The position numbers were made by a program, and so were the translations under genes. This document shows positions 1 to 6,541 of a stretch of 19,755 bases of DNA, in pieces (position 1 is the stretch's first letter; every line of letters starts with the position of its first letter). Source of the DNA: Trueperaceae bacterium (GTDB lineage Bacteria > Deinococcota > Deinococci > Deinococcales > Trueperaceae); contig JAABSI010000009.1 in assembly GCA_011390455.1 (NCBI GenBank), positions 35,759 to 55,513 of the forward strand. Direction: 5' to 3'. The notes beneath the pieces were generated by a model. The model worked only from the letters and a program-made list of their open reading frames with translations, was not told the origin of the DNA and ran no database searches.

Positions 1-1
1 A

Positions 2-607
2 GCTTTCTTGGACGCGCACGGGATCGATCGCGCCCACGTCGCCGGCTTCTCGATGGGGGGTGCCGTGGCGCTCGGCTACGCCCTCGGGCACGCGCCCCGG
101 GTGGCGTCGCTCACCATGATCGGCAGCTACGGCCTCGACGCCCGCATGCCGGTGCCGCTCGTCGCGTACCTGGCCATGCGCGTGCCGCTGCTGCAGCGAG
201 GCGTCGTCTGGAGCCTGCGGCGCAGCAAGGCGCTGACGCACCTGGTGCTGGGCCGGTTGGTGTTCGCGGACCGGCGCCTCGTGACCGACGACCTGGTCGA
301 GGACGTGCACCGGCAGCTCCGCACGCCCGAGGCGGAGCGGAGCTTCGTCGCGTGGCTGCGGGGGGAGCTGCGACCGTTCCGCCTTGCGACGTCCTACGCG
401 GAGCACCTGGGAGGTGTCGGTCCACCCACGCTCCTGCTGCACGGGCGCAAGGACCTGGTGGTGCCGTGGCGCAAGGCCCAGGCCGCCCACGCGCGGTTGC
501 CGCGCTCGCACCTCGTCGTCGTCCCTCGGTGCGGGCATTGGGTCCCGCGCGAGGCCCCCGACGTGTTCGTGGAGGCGCTCGAGGAGTTCACCGAACAGCA
601 CGCGTGA
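2..607 (+). CDS. alpha/beta hydrolase, C-terminal part (5' end outside window)
   Basis: This is the C-terminal 201 residues of an alpha/beta-fold hydrolase. The frame is open to the window edge, so the true start lies upstream. The nucleophile elbow G-F-S-M-G-G is visible, with the serine at residue 17 of the visible part. It is followed by a cap-like helical stretch. The strand and turn LLLHGRKDLVVPW supplies the likely acid (Asp151), and CGHWVPREAP supplies the catalytic His179. The complete Ser-Asp-His triad fits the esterase / haloalkane-dehalogenase-like / MhpC family of hydrolases. The substrate cannot be told from sequence. The protein is probably cytoplasmic. The gene ends only 6 bases from the stop of the convergent dehydrogenase gene. 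Confidence 0.9.
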   Translation, partial: AFLDAHGIDRAHVAGFSMGGAVALGYALGHAPRVASLTMIGSYGLDARMPVPLVAYLAMRVPLLQRGVVWSLRRSKALTHLVLGRLVFADRRLVTDDLVEDVHRQLRTPEAERSFVAWLRGELRPFRLATSYAEHLGGVGPPTLLLHGRKDLVVPWRKAQAAHARLPRSHLVVVPRCGHWVPREAPDVFVEALEEFTEQHA

Positions 608-613
608 CGTGGC

Positions 614-1525
614 TCAGGTCGGTCCACCGGTGATCACGATCATCGAGCCGTTGACGAAGCTCGAGTCGGCGTTGGAGGCGAGGAAGACGAACGCGGGCGC
701 GATCTCCTCGGGTTGCCCCGGCCGGTCGATCCGTGAGGAGGTCCCCTCGTGGCCGAACGTCGCCACCTCGTCGGGATCGAGACCGGTGTCGGACGGGTTG
801 AGGGGCGTCCACACCGGCCCGGGCGCGACGGTGTTGACCCGGATCCGCGCGTCGACCAGCTCCTTCGCCAAGCTCCGCGTGATGCTGTGGATGGCGCCCT
901 TCGTGGCGCTGTAGTCGCTCAAGCCCGCCGAACCGCCGAGGCCGGCGACCGAGCCCGTGGCGATGATCGAACCGCCGGGGCGCATCCGCGGGACCGCCGC
1001 GCGCGCCAGGCGCAGATAGGCGTAGACGTTCACCTTCATGGTGCGGTCGAGCTCGTCCTCGGTGAGGTCCGTGATCCGCTTGCGGTTCTGCCAGGCAGCG
1101 TTGTGGACCAACACGTCGAGGCGCCCGAGCGTGGTCTCGGTCTCCTCGACGACGCGATCGCAGTACTCGACGTCCCCGAGGTCGCCCGTGAACACGATGC
1201 AGCGGCGCCCGAGCGCCTCGATCGCCTCCTGCGTCACGGCCGCGTCGGACGCCTCTTCGGGCAGGGCGGTGATCGCCACGTCGGCGCCCTCGCGGGCGAA
1301 CAGGTACGCGACCGAGCGGCCGATGCCGGAGTCGCCGCCCGTGACGAGCGCCACCATGCCCGCGAGCTTGTCGGCGCTCCTATAGCGCTCGCCCCGCCAC
1401 CGGGGCGCGGGCTCGAGCTCGCTCTCGAGCCCCGGCGGCTGCTGGCGCTGCTCCGGGAACGGGGGGACCGGCTGTTCGACCGGCTCGGCGGGCTTCGGCG
1501 CTGCGTCGCGGGCGTCGTGGGTCAT
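614..1525 (-). CDS. SDR family oxidoreductase, GSP39/YghA type
   Basis: This encodes a 303-residue short-chain dehydrogenase, probably NADP-dependent and acting on aldehydes or alcohols. The N-terminal 55 residues are Pro/Gln-rich and carry the PPGLESELEPAP segment. That segment is characteristic of the Bacillus general stress protein 39 / E. coli YghA branch. The Rossmann motif TGGDSGIG is at 62-69, the N-A-A motif follows LVH near 140, and Asn166 lies in KVN. The catalytic Ser192 and YSATK (Tyr205, Lys209) are all present. The ATG start has AGGAG five bases upstream. The gene lies 179 bp downstream of the csbD-like gene on the same strand. In Bacillus, relatives of both belong to the general stress response, so co-regulation under osmotic or ethanol-type stress is a reasonable inference. 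Confidence 0.93.
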   Translation of the reverse strand: MTHDARDAAPKPAEPVEQPVPPFPEQRQQPPGLESELEPAPRWRGERYRSADKLAGMVALVTGGDSGIGRSVAYLFAREGADVAITALPEEASDAAVTQEAIEALGRRCIVFTGDLGDVEYCDRVVEETETTLGRLDVLVHNAAWQNRKRITDLTEDELDRTMKVNVYAYLRLARAAVPRMRPGGSIIATGSVAGLGGSAGLSDYSATKGAIHSITRSLAKELVDARIRVNTVAPGPVWTPLNPSDTGLDPDEVATFGHEGTSSRIDRPGQPEEIAPAFVFLASNADSSFVNGSMIVITGGPT

Positions 1526-1650
1526 GGCGCTCCTGTCCGTGCTCGACGTCGAGCGTCACGCCTCCGCCGAGCGCGTCGACCGCGAGCGCCGCCCCGTCGC
1601 GGGGTTCGCCGCGGCGAGCGGCGTCCATGCGTGGCTCGCCGGATCGGCTG

Positions 1651-1680
1651 CCCGCCGTCGATCGGCCCGCCGTCGATCGG
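1651..1680. repeat. perfect tandem duplication of a 15-bp unit
   Basis: Two adjacent identical copies of CCCGCCGTCGATCGG are at 1651-1665 and 1666-1680. A third TCGATCGG core is at 1691-1698. They lie between the csbD-like stop and the dehydrogenase start, in a 179-bp gap with no gene of its own. They could be a regulatory iteron or a slippage product. Confidence 0.8.
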
Positions 1681-1704
1681 ATGGGTTCGTTCGATCGGTG
1701 CGCC

Positions 1705-1905
1705 TCAGGCGGCGCTGCCGAACTCCGAATCGATCTTCTCTTGGGCCTCTTCCTTGGTGTAGCCGTACTTCTCTTGCAAGACGCCGACGAAGCGATCGTA
1801 GCTGCCGTCGATCTTGGCGAGATCGTCGTCGGTGAGGTCGCCCCACACCTGCTTGGCGCGGCCGCGCACTTGCTTCCACATGCCTTTGAAGATGTCTTCG
1901 TTCAC
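1705..1905 (-). CDS. CsbD family small stress protein
   Basis: This encodes a small hydrophilic protein of the CsbD family (66 residues from the chosen start). The family fold is a short helical bundle of unknown biochemical function, induced by general stress in Bacillus. It shows the family pattern NEDIFKGMWKQVRG, then WGDLTDDDLAKI, then YGYTKEEAQEKID. I chose the GTG at 1903-1905 for two reasons. AGGTGA, a near-perfect Shine-Dalgarno, lies five bases upstream, and CsbD proteins usually begin directly with (M)NxDxxKGxWKQ. A second in-frame GTG at 1912-1914 would add three residues (69 in total). The gene lies upstream of the GSP39-type dehydrogenase on the same strand, a common stress-gene pairing. 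Confidence 0.92.
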   Translation of the reverse strand: MNEDIFKGMWKQVRGRAKQVWGDLTDDDLAKIDGSYDRFVGVLQEKYGYTKEEAQEKIDSEFGSAA

Positions 1906-1960
1906 GTCGGTCACCTCTCTCCGTTCCGGAAACGTGCGGATCGGCGGGGACTCGGAGGGT

Positions 1961-1979
1961 CGGGTCCTGGTTGGACCCG
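1961..1979. other. small inverted repeat upstream of the csbD-like gene
   Basis: CGGGTCC and GGACCCG form a perfect 7-bp dyad around a 5-base loop. It lies about 55 bases before the csbD-like start and about 185 bases beyond the stop of the MerR gene, both on the reverse strand. No T-run follows, so it is either a weak hairpin or an operator. The rest of the 258-bp gap 1906-2163 shows nothing I can name. Confidence 0.35.
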
Positions 1980-2163
1980 GTCGAGCCGGGCCGCGACGCG
2001 AATGGAGGACGTCCGTGGCGCCCTACGGATGGGCACGGGCGCAAGACGCTCGCGTGGCGGCTTGGGTTCATGGTGGAACAGGAGCGCGGTCGATCCGCAG
2101 AATCGGTCACACCGGCGCCGAGCGGTCCCGGCCGGGATGGCGCACGGCACCACGATGGTCCGA

Positions 2164-2934
2164 TCAGCCGGCCTGCCTCCGCGCGTTGGCCCGCACCGCG
2201 GCGGCGAGGAACGGGGTGAGGCCCGCACCGTGGGCGTCGATGTTCTTGGCGAAGCGGGCGTCGGCTTCCCACAGGTCCGCCAGGTTCGTGTGCATGTCCG
2301 CGCTGCACGGGTAGAACCAGCGCTCGATGGACCCCCGATGGCGCTCGGCGACGTCCATCGCTTCGACCGAGTCGGGTGCCCACCCCGCCTGCAGCGCCCG
2401 GGCGGCGTCGGCGTAGATCGCCTCCTGCTCCTCCTGGATGCGACGCCAGTCGTCGGCGCCGTAGCGCTTGGTGCGCTGGGCGGACGCGCGGTAGGCGTCC
2501 GTCTCGCCCCAGCGTTCCTTGGCCTCCGCCTCGTGCGCGGAGGGGTCGAACCCGTCGAAGAGTTGCTGCACGTCCATGGCGCCTCCTTGGCGTTCCTCGA
2601 GCATCGCGAGTGCGGCGTCGACGGAGCGGATCATGGCGTCCGTGCGGCGCGCGCGGTCTTGGAGCCGACGCTTCTGCGCCCGCAGGGCCTGCGCGCGGTC
2701 GAAGCTCGGGTCGTCGAGCGAGCGGCGGATCCCTTCCAGGGCCAGGCCCTGCTCGCGGCCGATCAGGACGTGCTGCAGGCGCAACAGGTCGTCCTGGTCG
2801 TAGACGCGGTAGCCGGCGTCGGTGCGGTGCTTGGGGACCAGCAGCCCGATCGCGTCGTAGTGGTGGAGCGCGCGCACCGAGAGGCCGGTGATCCGCGCGA
2901 CCTCGCTCACCTGGTAGGTCCGTCGCCGTGCCAT
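2164..2934 (-). CDS. MerR family regulator with TipAS effector-binding domain
   Basis: This is a 256-residue TipAL-type transcriptional activator. Residues about 5-75 form the MerR winged helix (YQVSEVARITGLSVRALHHYD, then GYRVYDQDDLLRLQHV). A long dimerisation coiled coil follows at about 80-112. Residues about 115-250 match the TipAS domain, with FDGFDPSAHEAEAKERWG, then TDAYRASAQRTKRY, then RGSIERWFYPCS, then MHTNLADLWEADARF. In Streptomyces TipA this domain binds thiopeptide antibiotics, and in Bacillus Mta a related domain controls multidrug efflux. The ATG at 2932-2934 starts exactly at the HTH, so the longer upstream frame is not needed. A 19-bp-spacer promoter ends seven bases before the ATG, which suggests autoregulation and a leaderless transcript. 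The gene is divergent from the saccharopine-dehydrogenase-like gene. The ligand is unknown. Confidence 0.94.
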   Translation of the reverse strand: MARRRTYQVSEVARITGLSVRALHHYDAIGLLVPKHRTDAGYRVYDQDDLLRLQHVLIGREQGLALEGIRRSLDDPSFDRAQALRAQKRRLQDRARRTDAMIRSVDAALAMLEERQGGAMDVQQLFDGFDPSAHEAEAKERWGETDAYRASAQRTKRYGADDWRRIQEEQEAIYADAARALQAGWAPDSVEAMDVAERHRGSIERWFYPCSADMHTNLADLWEADARFAKNIDAHGAGLTPFLAAAVRANARRQAG

Positions 2935-2941
2935 GGGGGTC

Positions 2942-2972
2942 AGTGTGCGGCCTGACGTGGCGTGAGGGTCAA
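2942..2972 (-). promoter_or_regulatory. MerR-type autoregulatory promoter and operator
   Basis: Read on the reverse strand, -35 TTGACC (2967-2972) and -10 CACACT (2942-2947) are separated by exactly 19 bases. This is the over-long spacer typical of MerR-activated promoters. The spacer contains CCTCACGCCACGTCAGG (2951-2967), a 17-bp dyad with one mismatched pair. As I recall it, this resembles the operator of the Streptomyces tipA promoter. The -10 ends seven bases before the regulator's ATG, so transcription would start essentially at the start codon. Confidence 0.75.
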
Positions 2973-3000
2973 GCCCCAGGGTGGGGTCTCGAGGTCGGGG

Positions 3001-3006
3001 TATGGT
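3001..3006 (+). promoter_or_regulatory. possible -10 element of the saccharopine-dehydrogenase-like gene
   Basis: TATGGT lies about 40 bases before the ATG at 3047. I see no convincing -35 partner. It resembles other TAnnnT hexamers ahead of genes in this window. Confidence 0.3.
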
Positions 3007-3046
3007 CGCGCCATTCCCAACGCCCCGACCGGGGAAGGAGACGACC

Positions 3047-4327
3047 ATGCGCACCGTGTTGTGCCTGGGCGGCACCGGCCAGTTCGGTCTGCCCATCGCC
3101 CGCCATCTGGCCGCCGATCCCGTCGTCGACCGCGTGATCGTCGCCGGCCGCGACCTAGCCAAAGCGCAGGCCGCCGCCGCGACGCTCGGACCCAAGGGGG
3201 ACGCGCGGTACGTCGATGCCGACGACGAGGCATCGCTCGCGGCCGCCATGGAGGGGGTTTCCGTCGTGGTCAGCACCCTCTGGTCGGCGGAGGGGCGGGC
3301 GGCCCGGGTGGCGCGCGCGGCCGTCGCCGCGGGCGCCCATTACGTCGAGCTCAACGACGACGCGCCGGACGCCGAGCTCGATGCGGCCGCCCGTCGGGCC
3401 GACGTCGCGCTCCTGAGGCGCGTCGGGGCGAGCCCGGGCGTCACCGACCTGAGCGAGCGGCACGTGCTCGAAGCGCTCGACGAGCCGCAGGCGCTCCTGA
3501 CGATGCGCCACTGGACGCGCTTGCTCGATGCCTGGGACGATCTGTTCGACAACTACGTCGAGCTGCCGGGCGGGCGTCGGCGTGGAGCCCTCGGCCGCAG
3601 TCTGGTGGCGACGCTCACCGCCGCCGAGCGGGATCCGGCGACCGTGGCGGCGGTGCTCCGTGACGCCTGCGTGGCGCCCTTCTTCCTGACGCTGATCGGC
3701 GACCCGAATCGCGGGCTCGCCACCGTCCCGGACCTGCACGACGGTGCGGTGGTCGAGGTGGACGCCCTGATCGAAGGGTTCGACGTGGCGCCCTTCGCGG
3801 GCGTGCCCCGCCGCGAGCGGCCGCTCGTTGCGACCGAGCGGCCGGCGCAGGCGGACGGGATTCGGCGCGTCGCCACCACCGTGACGGGCATGGGCGCGGC
3901 GTTCGACGAGGCGGTCCGCGCCGGGGCGCGCCGCGTGGCGGCCGGCGGCGCGCTCGACGCGGAGGTCGCCGTGCTCGAGGAGGCGATCGAGCGCGACCCG
4001 CTGGCGCTCCTGCGTCCGGCGACGGAGGTGGCGGCGTTGCCCACCGTCGTGTACCTGGCCTACGGCCGCCGTGCGGGGGCGCCGGCGCGTGCGGTCGCGA
4101 CGCAGCCCGACGCCGTCTTCGAACCCGAACGCTTCCTCGACCTCACGGCTGCGGCGGTGGCGGTGACGGTCCGCTACCTGCTCGACGGCACCGTCGAGGC
4201 GCGCGGCGCCGCCACCATGGACGCCGCCGTGCGGGACGCCGAGCGCTTCGGGCGCGACTACCTGGCGCTGATGGGGCCGGAGTTCGCGGACCTCGACCTG
4301 TACTCGAGGCGGGTGGTGCCCGCCTAG
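3047..4327 (+). CDS. saccharopine dehydrogenase-like NAD(P)-binding protein
   Basis: This encodes a 426-residue oxidoreductase-like protein. A Rossmann nucleotide-binding motif opens the protein (VLCLGGTGQFGLPIARHLA). The saccharopine-dehydrogenase N-terminal pattern follows, with VDRVIVAGRDLAKA, then DDEASLAAAMEGVSVVVSTL, and AHYVELNDD at about 100-107. These show a conserved NAD(P)-binding half and a divergent C-terminal half. The family includes lysine-pathway enzymes and many uncharacterised reductases, so the substrate is not predictable. The ATG at 3047 has GGAAGGAG six bases upstream, which decides against the longer frame from 2981. The start is 112 bp from the divergent TipA-like regulator, which may control it. 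A PemK-like gene begins 30 bases downstream and may be co-transcribed. Confidence 0.85.
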   Translation: MRTVLCLGGTGQFGLPIARHLAADPVVDRVIVAGRDLAKAQAAAATLGPKGDARYVDADDEASLAAAMEGVSVVVSTLWSAEGRAARVARAAVAAGAHYVELNDDAPDAELDAAARRADVALLRRVGASPGVTDLSERHVLEALDEPQALLTMRHWTRLLDAWDDLFDNYVELPGGRRRGALGRSLVATLTAAERDPATVAAVLRDACVAPFFLTLIGDPNRGLATVPDLHDGAVVEVDALIEGFDVAPFAGVPRRERPLVATERPAQADGIRRVATTVTGMGAAFDEAVRAGARRVAAGGALDAEVAVLEEAIERDPLALLRPATEVAALPTVVYLAYGRRAGAPARAVATQPDAVFEPERFLDLTAAAVAVTVRYLLDGTVEARGAATMDAAVRDAERFGRDYLALMGPEFADLDLYSRRVVPA

Positions 4328-4357
4328 CGGGCGGCCGCCGCCCATCCGAGGCACGCA

Positions 4358-4969
4358 TTGGCCACCCTGCCCCCCGGCACCGTCGTCGACCTCAGCGAGC
4401 ACGCCGCCGAGGTCCTCCGCTTCCAACCGCCCGACGGCGACCTCGTGGTGGTGGTGCACCCGTCGGCGCTGCACGCGGCGCGGAGCGCGCACACCCAGGT
4501 CGCGCACCTGTCCGAGCTCGGGCTCTCCTGGATGGGCGCCATGGACGAGGGCCTGCTCGTGGCCCTCGACGCGCCGCCCGACCCCGACGCGCGTGCGGAC
4601 TGCGCGGCGTGCTTCCTGCGCGGCGCGCGACTCTGGGAGGTCGTCCGCCCGGGTGTGCTCCTGGTCCCCGACGCGCCCAGGGCGCCGTCGACGGTCTACG
4701 CCGGGAGCGACCTGCGGCCGTGGATCGTCCTCGGCGAGACCGACACCGGCGACCTCCTCGCCGCCCCGCTGAACGACGCCGCCAACCCCAAGTGGTGGAC
4801 GCCCGTGGTGCCGCGCGTCGCGCTGTCGTTCCCGGGCAACGTGAAGGAGTCGCAGGTGGAACTCGCGCACGTGTGGAGCCTCCCGGGCGCGATCGCCTCG
4901 GTGGGCGAGGTCGCGCCGCTCGGGCGCGGCGCGGTCGAGCGGGCGGTCCGGGCGTACGTCGAGGGCTAG
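4358..4969 (+). CDS. hypothetical protein with possible PemK/MazF-like C-terminal domain
   Basis: This encodes a 203-residue protein that I do not recognise as a whole. It starts at TTG with GAGG six bases upstream. The first 85 residues look globular and soluble but match no family I know. From about residue 89 the order of elements resembles the PemK/MazF barrel. There is an LWEVVRPGVLLVP strand, then G-S-D-L-RPWIVLGE (like the RPvlVLs strand of MazF), and a GDLLAAPLN strand. Then come KESQVELAHVWSLP and VGEVAPLGRGAVERAVRAYV (like the Ser-x-Val...G-x-L...helix ending). This is motif-level inference. No antitoxin-like gene adjoins it, so a toxin role is not supported by context. It lies 30 bases after the saccharopine-dehydrogenase-like gene. 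Confidence 0.75.
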   Translation: MATLPPGTVVDLSEHAAEVLRFQPPDGDLVVVVHPSALHAARSAHTQVAHLSELGLSWMGAMDEGLLVALDAPPDPDARADCAACFLRGARLWEVVRPGVLLVPDAPRAPSTVYAGSDLRPWIVLGETDTGDLLAAPLNDAANPKWWTPVVPRVALSFPGNVKESQVELAHVWSLPGAIASVGEVAPLGRGAVERAVRAYVEG

Positions 4970-5032
4970 AAGGGGCCGCCGTCCGGATCGGGGCCGACGG
5001 AGTTCAGGTGGTGCCGGTCGTCGGCGGACGCC

Positions 5033-5371
5033 TCACGGTGCCTTGGGAGGGCCGGGTTCCTGGGCCATCGCTTGCGCCAGCCGCGTCACGAAGGCGACGA
5101 GCACGCCGACGCCCAGGAGCACGTAGATCATCGTGAAGACCTTGCCCGCCGTGGTGACCGGGTGGACGTCGCCGTACCCGACGGTGGTGAGCGTCATGAC
5201 GCTCAGGTACAGCGCGTCGAGCGGCGACAGCCCTTCGACGGTCGTGTAGAAGGCCGTGCCCGAGGCCAGGAGCGCGACCGTCAGGGCGAGCGTGGAGCGG
5301 AAGAGCGGGTCGCGCCACGCGCGCGCGATAGCGCGGAAGAACCGGGTCAGGGTGAGCAAGAACGAGACCAT
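5033..5371 (-). CDS. two-TM potassium channel (ion channel family)
   Basis: This is a compact 112-residue membrane protein with the complete architecture of a minimal potassium channel. A first transmembrane helix is at about 26-43, the pore helix is YLSVMTLTTV, and the selectivity filter TVGYGD is at 63-68. A second transmembrane helix is at about 78-97 (FTMIYVLLGVGVLVAFVTRL). There is no RCK or other cytoplasmic regulatory domain, only about 15 residues after the last helix. That makes it shorter than most prokaryotic channels of this type. Four copies would form the pore. The ATG at 5371 is preceded by AAGGAGGAA, a very strong Shine-Dalgarno, so the much longer open frame upstream is not used. 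It is divergent from the transglutaminase-like gene (189 bp between starts). Confidence 0.93.
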   Translation of the reverse strand: MVSFLLTLTRFFRAIARAWRDPLFRSTLALTVALLASGTAFYTTVEGLSPLDALYLSVMTLTTVGYGDVHPVTTAGKVFTMIYVLLGVGVLVAFVTRLAQAMAQEPGPPKAP

Positions 5372-5560
5372 CGCGTTCCTCCTTCGGGGCGGGGTTGACG
5401 GAGGATACCCGGGTGCGAGCGGCGGCTCGGGTCGGTGGCGTCCCCTCCGCGGGTCGCGATCGAGCGGCCAACTGCGTGCGCGTTGGGGGGGACCACCGGA
5501 CCAAACGGACGTAGCATGAGAGGTCGGCCGGGGGCCTCGCAGCACGAGGGGATGTGCCGT

Positions 5561-6247
5561 ATGAGCAGCCGGCAGCCGTTGGCGGACGACGATCACCCCG
5601 CGATCCAAGCCCTGGCGCACGAACGGACGGATGGCCGCCTCGAGCGGCGCGACCAGCTCGAGAGCCTGTTCTACTTCGTACGCGACGACATCCCTTTTGG
5701 CTTCCCTCCGAAGTGGGACGAGGTCCGGGCCTCCGAGACGCTGGGGTACCGGGTCGGGTACTGCACCACCAAGGCGACGCTCTTCCTCGCCTTGTGCAAG
5801 GTGGTGGGCATCCCCGCGCGCGTGCACACGGGGCTGATCTTGGTCGAGATCATGCGCGGCATCTTCCCCCCGTTCGCCTTCCGAGCGCTTCCCGCCGCGG
5901 GCGGGCACGCGTGGCTGGAGGTCGAGTTGGACGGCGAGTGGAAGCCCATGGACTCGTACATCAACGACCGGCGCTTCTACGAAGGAGCCCTCGAGCGGCT
6001 CGAGGCGAGCGGTCGCACGACGGGCTTCTCGCTGTCTCGGGCGAAGGGTCCGACCAGCTGTGCGTTCAACTTCGGCGAGAAGGGGTTCGTGCACATGGGG
6101 GCGGTCGTCGAGGACCACGGCGTCTGGGAGGACGTCGCCGAGTACATGGCGTCGCCGACCTACGTTCGTATGAGCCGGATGCAGCAGTTGGCGTTCCCGT
6201 GGATGGCCCGGATGAACAACCGGGCGATCGAGGGCATCCGTGGGTGA
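5561..6247 (+). CDS. transglutaminase-like domain protein
   Basis: This is a 228-residue protein with a papain-like transglutaminase core. The catalytic triad is visible as Cys68 (VGYCTTKATLFLALCK), His116 (GGHAWLEVELDGEW) and Asp131 (PMDSYIND). An aromatic FYFVRDDIPFGFPP segment before the cysteine matches the usual entry to the domain. In bacteria these domains mostly act as peptidases or peptide-bond-modifying enzymes, and the substrate here is unknown. There is no signal peptide, so it is probably cytoplasmic. I prefer the ATG at 5561, which has GAGGGG about nine bases upstream. ATGs at 5552 and 5516 are possible but lack good ribosome sites. A TAGCAT hexamer at 5512-5517 could be its -10. 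The stop is 12 bases from the stop of the convergent small gene. Confidence 0.88.
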   Translation: MSSRQPLADDDHPAIQALAHERTDGRLERRDQLESLFYFVRDDIPFGFPPKWDEVRASETLGYRVGYCTTKATLFLALCKVVGIPARVHTGLILVEIMRGIFPPFAFRALPAAGGHAWLEVELDGEWKPMDSYINDRRFYEGALERLEASGRTTGFSLSRAKGPTSCAFNFGEKGFVHMGAVVEDHGVWEDVAEYMASPTYVRMSRMQQLAFPWMARMNNRAIEGIRG

Positions 6248-6259
6248 AGAGAAGGCCGC

Positions 6260-6460
6260 CTAGTTGAGCTCGGCGCGCAGCGGATCGAAGAACTCGCGCC
6301 AGGCGAGCGCGCCCGGCGATGGCGCGTCCTGCACGCGGACGAGCGCGGGCGGAAGGCGCAGCGGGATGGCGCGCGGCGGCGGCGCGCCGAACGCCAACAG
6401 GCCCACCACAACACCGGCCAGGAGCCGGCCGCGCAGGGCGGTTCGGACGTCTTCGCGCAT
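6260..6460 (-). CDS. small membrane-anchored or secreted hypothetical protein
   Basis: This encodes a possible 66-residue protein with a charged N-terminus and a hydrophobic segment at about residues 10-25 (RGRLLAGVVVGLLAFGAPPP). A basic, Pro-rich tail ends in LAWREFFDPLRAELN. The ATG at 6458-6460 is preceded by GGGAGGTG, a good Shine-Dalgarno, which is the main reason to believe it. The hydrophobic stretch could be a signal peptide or a single membrane anchor. No family is recognised. It is convergent with the transglutaminase-like gene and divergent from the ABC ATPase gene (81 bp between starts). A small true gene is likely, but a chance open frame is possible. Confidence 0.5.
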   Translation of the reverse strand: MREDVRTALRGRLLAGVVVGLLAFGAPPPRAIPLRLPPALVRVQDAPSPGALAWREFFDPLRAELN

Positions 6461-6505
6461 CGCACCTCCCGTCATCAGGGTACGCGACGGTCGGCCACCC
6501 ATGCC

Positions 6506-6535
6506 TTGAACGTCCCGGCCGACCGGTTCCATCCT
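6506..6535 (+). promoter_or_regulatory. candidate promoter of the ABC exporter operon
   Basis: TTGAAC (6506-6511) and CATCCT (6530-6535) are 18 bases apart, and CATCCT ends six bases before the ATG at 6542. No usable ribosome site precedes that ATG, so a leaderless transcript would explain its translation. The -10 match is weak (three of six). Confidence 0.35.
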
Positions 6536-6541
6536 CGAGGC

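Noticed and set aside
749..1762. 337-codon forward open frame
   Set aside because: It is antisense to the GSP39-type dehydrogenase, which has full SDR motifs.
2935..3276. N-terminal extension of the MerR regulator
   Set aside because: The MerR helix-turn-helix begins exactly at 2934, and the extension covers the promoter and the neighbour's coding sequence.
3155..4870. 571-codon open frame on the reverse strand
   Set aside because: It is antisense to the saccharopine-dehydrogenase-like and PemK-like genes. Its Arg/His/Gly-heavy composition is that of a GC-rich shadow frame, with no domain.
4358..4969. Classical toxin-antitoxin pair
   Set aside because: No small antitoxin-like gene precedes or follows the PemK-like protein.
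5033..6118. N-terminal extension of the potassium channel by 249 codons
   Set aside because: It overlaps the transglutaminase gene in antisense, and the inner ATG at 5371 has a near-perfect ribosome site.
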